This document shows, piece by piece, positions 1 through 7,449 of a stretch of DNA of 33,701 nucleotides. The notes below the pieces were generated by a model. The model searched no databases. It saw only the letters and a program-made list of their open reading frames with translations, and was not told the origin of the DNA. Each line of letters starts with the position of its first letter. Positions within the stretch are counted from its first letter, which is position 1. This DNA is from Chromohalobacter nigrandesensis. GTDB taxonomy: Bacteria; Pseudomonadota; Gammaproteobacteria; Pseudomonadales; Halomonadaceae. Location: positions 1 through 33,701 of the forward strand of contig NZ_JAKGAM010000020.1 in the NCBI RefSeq assembly GCF_023061285.1. Reading direction: 5' to 3'. A program made the translations under genes and the position numbers.

Positions 1-156
1 CAGAGTGTAGCTGAAGGGTTCGCTGACCCGCTCCTCGCCCACCAGCCGATGCGGCAGCAGCGACGCCCCGGCGATGTCCAACGTCAGCAGCCGCTGCGAC
101 GGGGACAGGTCAATATCGAAGGTGTCGAGTAAACTGTCAGGCATCGTCTCTTCCAT
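1..156 (-). CDS. vgrG: VgrG spike protein, 5' end only (cut by window edge)
   Basis: The first 52 codons of a VgrG (TssI) gene run off the left edge of the window. VgrG trimers form the spike at the tip of the Hcp tube and carry effectors. The reading frame starts MEETMPDSLLDTFDIDL. From residue 6 it matches residues 9 onward of the complete VgrG at 24160-26820 almost residue for residue, and the roughly 12 base differences over about 138 bases are silent. The start at 156 is preceded by GGAGAG at good spacing. A second in-frame ATG lies at 144. The gene diverges from the PAAR gene. Nothing can be said about its C-terminal domain or cargo. Identification is secure, completeness unknown. Confidence 0.93.
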   Translation of the reverse strand, partial: MEETMPDSLLDTFDIDLSPSQRLLTLDIAGASLLPHRLVGEERVSEPFSYTL

Positions 157-231
157 ATTGGTCTCTCCGCCGTCACACCACCTGCAGCTTGTATCATCAC
201 GGCATAGATGGCTAAATTAACGCCCGTTGAT

Positions 232-251
232 GAGCCTGCTTAGCCAGGCTC
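232..251 (+). other. Perfect hairpin in the vgrG/PAAR divergent spacer
   Basis: GAGCCTG (232-238) and CAGGCTC (245-251) form a perfect 7-bp stem around a 6-base loop, about 30 bases upstream of the PAAR start. No T-run follows on either strand, so it is not an obvious intrinsic terminator. It could be an operator or a 5' leader hairpin. Confidence 0.4.
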
Positions 252-283
252 GACCTTTCACACTTGTCAGGAAGCCCAGATCG

Positions 284-553
284 ATGAAAGGCATCGTTGT
301 ACTCGGTGACGCCACGAGCCATGGCGGTAAAGTCATTACCGCGCAGAGCAGTTACCTGATCGACGGAAAACCCGTCGCCTGCGTCGGTGACAAAGTCACC
401 TGCCCCAAGGACGGTCATGGCAGCACCACGGTGATCGTCGAAGGCCACCCGACCATGAAGATCAATGGCAAGCCGATCGCCCTGCATGGGCACAAGACGG
501 CCTGTGGCGCGTCCCTAATCTCCTCGCACAACGGCGACAGCGGTCACGAATGA
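284..553 (+). CDS. PAAR-domain spike-tip protein
   Basis: This 89-residue protein is a stand-alone PAAR protein, which sharpens the VgrG spike and can link effectors to it. It starts MKGIVVLGDATSHGGKV and has the repeated short Gly/Pro turns of the fold, with cysteines at about 33, 40 and 74 and histidines at about 46, 55, 68 and 70 that could supply the usual zinc ligands. There is no C-terminal toxin extension. I chose the ATG at 284, preceded by AGGAAG about 9 bases away, over an upstream ATG at 227, because the PAAR fold begins here and residues encoded by 227-283 look unrelated. It diverges from the truncated vgrG, and its 3' end overlaps the convergent thiolase-like gene by 10 bases. 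Confidence 0.9.
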   Translation: MKGIVVLGDATSHGGKVITAQSSYLIDGKPVACVGDKVTCPKDGHGSTTVIVEGHPTMKINGKPIALHGHKTACGASLISSHNGDSGHE

Positions 554-1695
554 TCCTCTACGCGCCGCGCGACTTCAGCTGCATAGCTTCTCAAGGCCCA
601 GGCCTGGGTATGACTCTCTGCGTGGAGAGCCAACACCACTGCATGCCCCTCGGGCTCGATCGCAGCCGCCGCAAGCACGAATAGCAATACTTGAGTGGCT
701 TCCCCACTCCAGCCAACCAGAGCGTCGACGCCTAGGGCGTCGTCGATCGTATCAATACCGGGCCAGCGCTCGATGACCGCCCCACCAAGTTCCACCCCAC
801 GTCCTGGCATCCCAATGGCGTCGACCACGAGGCGTGAAGGGGCCGGTGACGAAGCGTCGTCCTGGGTCGCCGGCCAGAGGTCGCCGAGTAGCTGAACCAG
901 CGCCAAGCGCTTGTCATAATCGCGACGCCCGGCACGCGGTGCGTGCTCTCGCCGAATACCCGCGTCGAGCCGCCAACCGCTATCGAATTCGAAAGCTTCC
1001 GCCGTCAGCCGCTGCACCAGCAGCACCGCGACGGCTTCACCAGGGTAGAGCCCGCCCCCCCGAGAAGATCGCACCAGTATGTCGCGATACTGCATCGACG
1101 CTATGTCACCTTCGTTGACCAGTGAATCCACACCGATCCAGAGCACGTAGGGCATACCCCCCTGCTCGCCAACCGCCAACGCCGCATGCGGATCCTCCTG
1201 CTCGGCAAGACGGATTTCTCCCAGGTACGCGCCATACTGCGTATCAGCAACCGCACCCCACAGGCGATCCTGAATGAGAGAAGCAGCCTCCGGCGATCGA
1301 ACCGGTGCACTGAGCAGAATGTCGAATGTACTCTCTTTCGGGACCGCCTCAAGCATCATCAGCGCTTCGGCCATCACCGTCTGCACCAGTTGATTCAGCC
1401 TGAGCGCCTTGGCATCGAGCCGACCTAGTTGCGGCTCGTTCACCGAGGTCGTAGCGCTGACTGGGTGCATCAGAAGACGACAGCCATCCGAGCCGTAAAG
1501 CGTAGACGAGAGTTCCGGCGTCGGTGGCTCAGGAATATCCCCACTCCTGATGAAGCCACCCGCTGTCAACGCCAGGCCGTCAATAATCCGAAGCCTGCCG
1601 CTTACGTAATCGCATCGCGCCACGCTCGGCTCTTCCAGGGGGTCGCTGACCGAGTGACGCTGATGAAGACGATCGAAGATCGAAGCACGTTTCAT
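544..1695 (-). CDS. Thiolase-fold-like T6SS-associated protein
   Basis: This 383-residue protein has the look of a degenerate beta-ketoacyl synthase/thiolase fold. Visible hallmarks are VLWIGVDSL (about 184-192), YPGEAVAVLLV (about 217-227), and a late GEATQVLLFVLAAAAIE stretch where synthases have the Gly-rich end of the second half. The N-terminal region that would hold the catalytic cysteine reads SAPVRSPEA and shows no nucleophile context, so it is probably not an active condensing enzyme. From memory, thiolase-like proteins occur beside PAAR/vgrG effector genes (for example the P. aeruginosa vgrG1b cluster), where a role in effector handling has been proposed. It follows tssA by two bases. 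A TTG at 1701, better spaced from AGGGA, is an alternative start. The fold is inferred from motif pattern; the function is unknown. Confidence 0.6.
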   Translation of the reverse strand: MKRASIFDRLHQRHSVSDPLEEPSVARCDYVSGRLRIIDGLALTAGGFIRSGDIPEPPTPELSSTLYGSDGCRLLMHPVSATTSVNEPQLGRLDAKALRLNQLVQTVMAEALMMLEAVPKESTFDILLSAPVRSPEAASLIQDRLWGAVADTQYGAYLGEIRLAEQEDPHAALAVGEQGGMPYVLWIGVDSLVNEGDIASMQYRDILVRSSRGGGLYPGEAVAVLLVQRLTAEAFEFDSGWRLDAGIRREHAPRAGRRDYDKRLALVQLLGDLWPATQDDASSPAPSRLVVDAIGMPGRGVELGGAVIERWPGIDTIDDALGVDALVGWSGEATQVLLFVLAAAAIEPEGHAVVLALHAESHTQAWALRSYAAEVARRVEDHS

Positions 1696-1697
1696 GG

Positions 1698-2804
1698 TCA
1701 ATAGTCATCGTCCCTAGACTGAGTACCCAAGGTATCGCGGATATTGTCGATCACTCCGTGATCCTTGATCACATCCTTAAGCCACTCTTCCAGTGGCATA
1801 CGGCCCCATTTCACCGCGCGCTCGATCAGGTAAGGCACTGGGCTGTGGGGCTCACGATCCTTGAAGTAACGGGCAACCCCATTAAGCATCTCGAAGGCTT
1901 CTTCACGGCTATTTGGCACCGTTCGCAATGTACCAGGCGCTTGAGTCGGCAGCTCGACACTGGGCTCTACACGTTCCGAAGTCGCATCCTTCACCTCCTT
2001 CGGAGCGTTCGCTTCGTCTTTCGAGGAAACGCTGACCCCACGCTCGCGAAGCAACCTTTCAGTGAGGTCGCGACACTGGACAAGCACTTTCTCAAGTCCG
2101 GAAAAGTTCGGCGCATCACGTCCGAAACGCTGCTCACTGCTATGCTCCAACTGCCCCAACGCCGTCAGCGCGGTCACAATATCCGCATGACGCTTTTGAA
2201 AGAAGTCAGTGCCGGTCAACACCACTGAGCGCTGAAAGATTTCGTCATTGATCTTGCCATCGCTCAGTGCACGTTCCATCGCTTCGGGATCGTTGCGAGC
2301 CTGATTTTCGACCTGACGCGACTCATCGTAATCAGCCAGTGAGTATCCTTCTTCTGCCATCAAAGGCAGCGTCCGCACCACACCGATCAAAGTATCCCCT
2401 AGCCAACTCAAGCGCGCCGCGCGCTCATCGAGATCGTCTTCATCAAGCTCGGGATAGAGTGTTTCCCAGAATTCATCGAGCAAACGCGCCGCCATCGTCA
2501 AGCCAAAGTCGATCCCCTGAAACCCCTCACGGTGAGATAGCCCTTCACATAGCCACCCCACCAGTTGCAGATCCTTGCTCTGCGTCACCAATGCATCACT
2601 GGCCAGGCTGACGACCTGCCCCCAGTCGGATTGTTTCAGTTCGGTCTGCCACTCCCCTTGGGGCAAATAAGTTGGGTCGGCACGACGTGCCTCTTTGATT
2701 TCATCGAAGAGGAGCGAGAACGAGAGGTCCTCGCCTCCAGCATGGCTGCTGCCATCAATGGGCATCAGCAATGCATCGACAGAGAGTTCACCGAGTTTCT
2801 CCAT
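1698..2804 (-). CDS. tssA: TssA, T6SS baseplate/tail-cap organiser (ImpA family)
   Basis: TssA proteins help recruit the baseplate and coordinate tube and sheath extension from the cytoplasm. This 368-residue protein carries the ImpA N-terminal pattern: an early LSFSLLFDEIKEARRADP segment, then a Trp-containing helix (SDWGQVVSLASDAL) and a SKDLQLVGWLCEGL signature at about residues 60-95. The middle is acidic and Ala-rich. Residues about 265-300 form a low-complexity linker, and the C-terminus has the EPHSPVPYLIERAVKWG motif seen in short TssA proteins. Length fits the short class rather than the TssA with an extended C-terminal dodecamer domain. It is cotranscribed with the thiolase-like gene downstream and separated from hcp by a probable terminator, so it may have its own promoter or depend on read-through. 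Confidence 0.9.
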   Translation of the reverse strand: MEKLGELSVDALLMPIDGSSHAGGEDLSFSLLFDEIKEARRADPTYLPQGEWQTELKQSDWGQVVSLASDALVTQSKDLQLVGWLCEGLSHREGFQGIDFGLTMAARLLDEFWETLYPELDEDDLDERAARLSWLGDTLIGVVRTLPLMAEEGYSLADYDESRQVENQARNDPEAMERALSDGKINDEIFQRSVVLTGTDFFQKRHADIVTALTALGQLEHSSEQRFGRDAPNFSGLEKVLVQCRDLTERLLRERGVSVSSKDEANAPKEVKDATSERVEPSVELPTQAPGTLRTVPNSREEAFEMLNGVARYFKDREPHSPVPYLIERAVKWGRMPLEEWLKDVIKDHGVIDNIRDTLGTQSRDDDY

Positions 2805-2981
2805 GACGTACTTCGCCCTCTTTGCGTACCGCTAGGGACTTCAATAATCTCGATCCAGCGGGTGCTATGAATACCTTTTAGCGATGACTCACGCAGTGGG
2901 ACAAAGCTCTGTGCCTCGTCCAGCTGGGTCACTCAACGCCACCATATACCCGTGATACTTCGCTTGCATGAAGATCGCCAT
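2765..2981 (-). pseudogene. Possible frameshifted remnant of a small ORF, perhaps hcp-like
   Basis: Between hcp and tssA the minus strand reads from an ATG at 2981 (MAIFMQAKYHGYMVAL), then a single extra base near 2930 shifts it into a second frame. That frame reads VTQLDEAQSFVPLRE and continues to GIHSTRWIEIIEVPSG and TQRGRSTS before running into tssA out of frame. The MAI(F/Y) start and the H-x-x-WIE-x-x-x-x-x-G pattern faintly recall the first strands of some Hcp proteins. There is no ribosome binding site. This is a weak call: it may be chance coding-like sequence. Confidence 0.22.
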
Positions 2982-2985
2982 ATTC

Positions 2986-3020
2986 AAAAAGACAGGCCCA
3001 CCCCCGGTGCCGGAGGTGGG
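2986..3020 (-). terminator. Intrinsic terminator downstream of hcp
   Basis: Arms 2997-3007 and 3010-3020 (CCCACCCCCGG / CCGGAGGTGGG on the plus strand) pair with one mismatch. On the minus strand the hairpin is followed by CCTGTC and then TTTTT (2986-2990). It sits about 40 bases after the hcp stop codon, which fits strong, separately terminated hcp expression. Confidence 0.7.
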
Positions 3021-3059
3021 CATATCGCTCAATTACTCACAGGGCATGGGCACCGCAAC

Positions 3060-3590
3060 TTAGGAATAAACCTTGTTGCGTGTACGATCCCAGCCACCGG
3101 CAACATTACCGCCGCCCTGACCGTCGGAACGCTTCTGCTGGGTGTAAGTGATCTTGATCCGCGCATAGTTGAACTTGACTGTCTCGAAAGGCAGATCATG
3201 GCGATCTTCGTTTTCACTCTGCTCAAAGCCAGTGGCAGAGGAAGTTCCTTCCATCTCGGTGGAAGAGACGATCACTTCTTCCAGTTTGATCTCCATGTAG
3301 CGGATTTTATCGCCACCAGCACGGTTGACATGCAGCACGACTTCCTTGATGTGCTGACCTTTACAGCAAGATTCGAAAAGTTTGGCAGAAGCCTTGTCAA
3401 CGAATTTTTGGACGCGGAATTCACTAAGATTCACACGCTCTGCGGAAGCACCACCGGAAGAGCTTGCCGTAGCAGACGTTGCCTGACTGGCACCAAAATC
3501 GAAGCTCTTTAGCTCGATCCAGTCCGGGTGCTTGTCATCCAGGCTCTCACCAGGAATGCCATCGATTTTCAAGTACGCATCAAAAGCCAT
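3060..3590 (-). CDS. hcp: Hcp tube protein (TssD)
   Basis: Hcp hexamers stack to form the inner tube that the contractile sheath propels out of the cell. It is also a chaperone and carrier for small effectors. This 176-residue protein starts MAFDAYLKIDGIPGESLDD and contains the family pattern HPDWIELKSFDFG, a Ser/Ala/Gly-rich loop (about residues 40-55), FVDKASAKLFESCCKG, the paired strand VVLHVNRAGG, and the closing NYARIKITYTQQ segment. Length is typical of the family and there is no C-terminal toxin extension. I chose the ATG at 3590, with GGAG about 10 bases upstream, over the in-frame upstream start at 3611. It has a long AT-rich, hairpin-containing leader and its own terminator, so it can be expressed apart from tssA. 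Confidence 0.95.
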   Translation of the reverse strand: MAFDAYLKIDGIPGESLDDKHPDWIELKSFDFGASQATSATASSSGGASAERVNLSEFRVQKFVDKASAKLFESCCKGQHIKEVVLHVNRAGGDKIRYMEIKLEEVIVSSTEMEGTSSATGFEQSENEDRHDLPFETVKFNYARIKITYTQQKRSDGQGGGNVAGGWDRTRNKVYS

Positions 3591-3688
3591 TATCTCATTG
3601 CTCCTTTTCACTCACACACTGAAGCCACTACCACGTTCAATATTCAAGAGCTTCCACTTGATAAAACGTGACCCGTGACCCATTTTTA

Positions 3689-3708
3689 GTTGTCACCATG
3701 GCGACAAC
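3689..3708. repeat. 20-bp near-perfect palindrome in the hcp leader
   Basis: GTTGTC and GACAAC arms flank a central CCATGG, with only one mismatched pair in 20 bases. It lies about 100 bases upstream of the hcp start. There is no adjacent T-run on either strand, so an operator or RNA hairpin is more likely than a terminator. Confidence 0.5.
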
Positions 3709-3747
3709 TCCCAACCAAGCGACCTCCGAAAGGCCCCACCTTCACAC

Positions 3748-3787
3748 GGGGAGATGCAAATCGACATTTCTCGATCGGGCTCTCCCC
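3748..3787. repeat. Two-tier inverted repeat in the hcp leader
   Basis: Outer arms GGGGAGA (3748-3754) and TCTCCCC (3781-3787) pair perfectly, and inner arms ATCGA (3760-3764) and TCGAT (3771-3775) pair perfectly, separated by a symmetric internal loop. As minus-strand RNA this gives a stable interrupted stem-loop in the hcp 5' leader. Confidence 0.45.
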
Positions 3788-3985
3788 TATACCTCCATAA
3801 GAAACACGAGCCATATGCTTATCGACAGAATCGCATCATGGCGCACGTGCTCCTCATGGCCGCCATCCATTACCTCATGGGCAACGTAAATTATATTCTA
3901 TTGTATTAATTTTTAAAGTAATAATAAAAAAACCAACACTCTCTTTCATTTCGTTACATTCGCGACCGCAATCCAGTGGTACGCA

Positions 3986-6472
3986 TCACTCCTGCTTACG
4001 AACTTCGATCTCCACCCGACGATTAGGCGCCAAGCACTCGACTAACTGCGCGCGCGATTGATTGCGATCGCAGGTGACCAGCGGACGTTCACTGCCTGCC
4101 CCTTTGGCATCGATCAAGCCGGCCGGCAAACCTTTGCCCACCAAGTACTGACGAACCGTCATCGCACGTTGCAGGGATAGTTTCTGGTTGGCCGCTTCAT
4201 TACCGATCGGGTCGGCGTGACCAGTAATAAGGATCTGTCCAAGGTCTTGAGTATTAAGCAGACGCTCGGCAAGATCATCCAATTCTTTTTGGCCTGCCTC
4301 TTGCAAACCTGCATAGTCGCCGCGTCCGAAAGCGAATAACGTGTCGGATTCCAGCACGATGGTTTCAGAGCTGGTCAATGTCTGCTCAATCAAGCTATCG
4401 ATATAATTGCGACTACTCGATATCAGGAACGCGTTTGAGGAAATACGCGGCACATCGGCTTCGGAGATTTGCCGGCTATAGAAATCTATCTGGCGGCCAG
4501 CATAACGATAATCGAACTGATCATCATCAATCTCAACTCCAGTGCGCTGCTGAATCGCGGGATACCAGAATGCAGGAAGCCGCGAGCGCAGTACATCGGC
4601 GTCGATTTTCTGGCGATCCATATCAGACATCATCAGATAGGCATCCAGAGTGGCACGGCCAAATTTAACCAAGGATTCGGCGCTATTATCCTTAGGTCTA
4701 GCATAGGGCGCGACTGTCTTGGGGCCCTCTACCGGATGCAATTCATCGGTATTGCGCCGATAAACATCAAAGGTGGTTAACGTGAAAAGCGAACGCGTAA
4801 GATTCCGGTCGATAGGATCGAGCATAACGGTTTTGAGTCGGTCGAAGTAGCGCTCGCGAATGACCGGTTCTATCTCATCGCCTTGATAGAGCCCCAACCC
4901 AAGCATCCAGGGTACACCACTGTCGTGGTGACGCTGATAATAGTGATATCCCCACTCCCGTAACGCATCGAGACTAGCCCAACGAGCGTACTCGCTTGAG
5001 CGGTCATCATCGTTGCGCACGGCGTCGGTGAATGTACCGGACATTGCCTTGATTTCACCGTAGTTATGCATCGCCGAGATGATCCATAGCGCGCAAACGA
5101 GCGCCCCGGTAAAACCGGCAGTCAGAATCCAACGTAGCTTACGACGTCGCCCGCGCACATCGCTCGAATACAGAGCCGCTAAGTGCTGGTCGGCAACGAT
5201 CACTCGACGAAACAGATTGGTGATAAAAAACGAACGATTGGCACGTTCCCCGTTCAGGGATTCTGGCTTGGCGAGAGCGAAGTGACGGCCGACCCTGGCG
5301 GCGTGCTCACCCTCGATAGCATCTCCCTCCTGCAGCGCACTAACGAAGTAGAACCCACGCAGCAGCAAGGCACTCTGGTAAGGGTTTGCATTAGTCAGCA
5401 CTTCAACGAAACGTGCTAGAGGCTCGCGTAATGCGGCTAATTCCAATGGAAAGCGGAAAGCGGCAATATCGCGCTCCGTATCGACGGTATCCCGCCGAAC
5501 GATTTCGGCATCGCCAATTTGTTGCCAGTGCTTACAAAGTTGGGCTAGCGCACCGTCGAACTGGTATCCCCAGTTTACATCGGCTGGCTGCTGATGGGGA
5601 AAGGTGTGCCCAAGAACCTCACTCTGATACTTCGGGTCAAGACGCTCGAAAAATGTAGTAAACCCTTCGATCAGGTCACACTTGGTAAAAACCAGGTAGA
5701 TAGGGAGCCGGGCTTCAAGTTGGTCCCGCGCTTCTTGAATGCGTTCACGCAAACGTCGAGCGAGGTGATTACGCTGACTTTCGTTGGCCTGTATAACATC
5801 ACTAATATTAACGGCTACAATCAAACCATTCAGTGGACAGCGACGCCGATGTTCCTTAAGCAACGACAAAAAGCCTTTCCACTTACCCGCTTCTTCTTCG
5901 CTATTCATATAGCGGCCTGCGGTATCTAGCAGAATAGCGTCGGAACTAAAGAACCAATCACAGTGACGTGTCCCCCCCATACCGGCGACACGAGCATTTT
6001 CACGTTCAGCAAACGGAAAATTGAGGCCGGATTGATAGACCATGGTACTTTTGCCTGCAGCAGGCTGCCCCACGATCATGTACCAGGGCAAGGAATATAG
6101 TGCATCCTGGCCACGCTTACCCTTTCCGCTCCGTTTCAATCGCTCGACTGATTTCAGCATGCGTTCGCGTAACAAACTGATCTCTTCGCGATCTTGCGGG
6201 TCGGCCTCCAATACCGCTCTGTCGGCATCTTCCATCAGTAAATGTTCGAGATTGCGCTGTTGACCTACGCCGCGGTAGAGCAGGACCACGTATATCGCCG
6301 AGGCCAGCAGAAACAAGACGATGCCTGTCATCAAGCTGGCAAGCGACGAGTACCCAAACACAACGCCCAGCCACCAAACGAGAAAAATGGCGCTAAAGAA
6401 TATCAATCCTAGAATATAGGGCTGATACTTGAAGAAAAAATATTTTATATAAGAAAAATTAAAACGTTTCAT
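3986..6472 (-). CDS. TssM-like protein fused to an OmpA peptidoglycan-binding domain
   Basis: This 828-residue protein is a second, shortened TssM/IcmF homologue. Two membrane segments (about 18-37 and 45-65) precede a cytoplasmic nucleotide-binding domain with Walker A GQPAAGKS (135-142), DTAG (183-186) and TKCD (263-266). A third membrane segment lies at about 447-467. The periplasmic part begins like TssM (LGLGLYQGDEIEPVI, then DAYLMMSDMDRQK), but the usual long C-terminal TssJ-binding region is missing. In its place residues about 707-826 form an OmpA-type domain: ITGHADPIGNEAANQ, LSLQRAMTVRQYL, two cysteines, and NRRVEIEV. In known systems this anchor sits on TssL or on TagL/TagP/TagN. 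Here TssL lacks it, so this protein may anchor the membrane complex to the wall. It overlaps tagF by ATGA and is AT-rich, especially at its start. Confidence 0.9.
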   Translation of the reverse strand: MKRFNFSYIKYFFFKYQPYILGLIFFSAIFLVWWLGVVFGYSSLASLMTGIVLFLLASAIYVVLLYRGVGQQRNLEHLLMEDADRAVLEADPQDREEISLLRERMLKSVERLKRSGKGKRGQDALYSLPWYMIVGQPAAGKSTMVYQSGLNFPFAERENARVAGMGGTRHCDWFFSSDAILLDTAGRYMNSEEEAGKWKGFLSLLKEHRRRCPLNGLIVAVNISDVIQANESQRNHLARRLRERIQEARDQLEARLPIYLVFTKCDLIEGFTTFFERLDPKYQSEVLGHTFPHQQPADVNWGYQFDGALAQLCKHWQQIGDAEIVRRDTVDTERDIAAFRFPLELAALREPLARFVEVLTNANPYQSALLLRGFYFVSALQEGDAIEGEHAARVGRHFALAKPESLNGERANRSFFITNLFRRVIVADQHLAALYSSDVRGRRRKLRWILTAGFTGALVCALWIISAMHNYGEIKAMSGTFTDAVRNDDDRSSEYARWASLDALREWGYHYYQRHHDSGVPWMLGLGLYQGDEIEPVIRERYFDRLKTVMLDPIDRNLTRSLFTLTTFDVYRRNTDELHPVEGPKTVAPYARPKDNSAESLVKFGRATLDAYLMMSDMDRQKIDADVLRSRLPAFWYPAIQQRTGVEIDDDQFDYRYAGRQIDFYSRQISEADVPRISSNAFLISSSRNYIDSLIEQTLTSSETIVLESDTLFAFGRGDYAGLQEAGQKELDDLAERLLNTQDLGQILITGHADPIGNEAANQKLSLQRAMTVRQYLVGKGLPAGLIDAKGAGSERPLVTCDRNQSRAQLVECLAPNRRVEIEVRKQE

Positions 6473-7416
6473 AATGCCTGCTCAGGATTGCCTGTTTGCG
6501 ATGCGTCTTGACTTGGAAAACAGGCCATAAAGTCGGCCAAACTTAGCCAGGTATTTGGCAATGACAAAATTCCTGGATGAGGCTCGTCGTCATCGAATGG
6601 TGCCATCACATCGATACAAATCCGTCGATCACTCGGTGTCGATAGCACCTCGAAAAACTGCTCCGCACTTTCCCATGCCGGCATAAGTAATAAGCGTGGC
6701 CTCATAAAATCATCGATCAATAAGCTCATGGCTGGCGCCCCTCCGGGGCTGGCACTACCCAGCCATTGTTGCCAGAGATCCGCGACAGGTCGCTTCAAAC
6801 CACTTTCTGCAGGAAGCGGTAACAACACTGCCAACGAGCTGCCGGCTTTCCAACAAGCACGGGCATAATACAAACGATGCAAGCACGCGCTACCGATAAA
6901 TTCCGGCCACCCCCACTGTAGCGATTTTACAACGTCTTCGAAGCTATAGTCTTGTAAAAAGCGTTCGTGTACTTGTTTATACAAGGCAACATCATTTTCG
7001 TTCCAGCTACGTAATTCCTGGATGGCAGCCACAGGGTCGATAGGAGCTTTTCCATGAACAGAATTCGTCAAAATTTCCCGTGCAGGTCCAGCAAAGATCT
7101 CACCAAGTGTATGCAAGCATGGCAGAATCGATGTGCGTCCTCCAGATTTGAGTAGCTGAAAAATAAAGAAAGGATAGCGTCTCCCCGATGCATCCATGGA
7201 GCTGATCATCGCCCCCATCACGTCACTACCATCACGAGCGTGATAATTGAAAAAACATACCGGCAACGCATCAAACCGTTGTTTCCAGTCTTCATGATCA
7301 AGAAACTGCAACAGAGCTTTCTGCAACCATTGGTCAAGCTCCTGAACCACAGAACCAGCGGCATTGAGTCCCACAAAATCTGACTTTGTGGGAATTTTTC
7401 CAAAGCACCCGATCAT
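6469..7416 (-). CDS. tagF: TagF, T6SS accessory regulator
   Basis: TagF proteins are post-translational repressors of T6SS assembly, best known in P. aeruginosa and Agrobacterium, where they act with or beside the PpkA/PppA/Fha phosphorylation switch. This 315-residue protein begins MIGCFGKIPTKSDFVGLN, the family's diagnostic start (GKxPxxxDFV), followed by a conserved LDQWLQKAL segment and the RRYPFFIFQL strand. It sits between tssM and the TssM-OmpA gene, overlapping the latter by four bases. AAGGGA lies about 9 bases before the ATG. No kinase, phosphatase or FHA gene is visible in the window, so how it is controlled here is unclear. Its base composition is lower in GC than that of its neighbours. 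Confidence 0.88.
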   Translation of the reverse strand: MIGCFGKIPTKSDFVGLNAAGSVVQELDQWLQKALLQFLDHEDWKQRFDALPVCFFNYHARDGSDVMGAMISSMDASGRRYPFFIFQLLKSGGRTSILPCLHTLGEIFAGPAREILTNSVHGKAPIDPVAAIQELRSWNENDVALYKQVHERFLQDYSFEDVVKSLQWGWPEFIGSACLHRLYYARACWKAGSSLAVLLPLPAESGLKRPVADLWQQWLGSASPGGAPAMSLLIDDFMRPRLLLMPAWESAEQFFEVLSTPSDRRICIDVMAPFDDDEPHPGILSLPNTWLSLADFMACFPSQDASQTGNPEQAL

Positions 7417-7449
7417 GCCGGATCCCTTTTCATTGCTTATTTGAACGCA

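Larger units (their letters stand above)
3591..3985 (-). promoter_or_regulatory. hcp upstream region: AT-rich promoter candidate plus structured leader
   Basis: This 395-base stretch between the TssM-OmpA gene and hcp has no convincing gene. On the minus strand it holds a run of seven T's near 3930-3936, a perfect TATAAT (plus-strand 3890-3895) with only a weak -35, and then about 290 bases to the hcp start. That leader contains two hairpins listed separately. It probably holds the hcp promoter. No good sigma-54 site was found. The promoter position is inference. Confidence 0.4.

Noticed and set aside
2952-3512. 186-codon plus-strand frame opposite hcp
   Set aside because: Antisense to a clear Hcp gene, no ribosome binding site, no recognisable domain.
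3668-3889. 73-codon plus-strand frame in the hcp upstream region
   Set aside because: No ribosome binding site, no coding-like codon use, and it covers the palindrome and stem-loop of the hcp leader.
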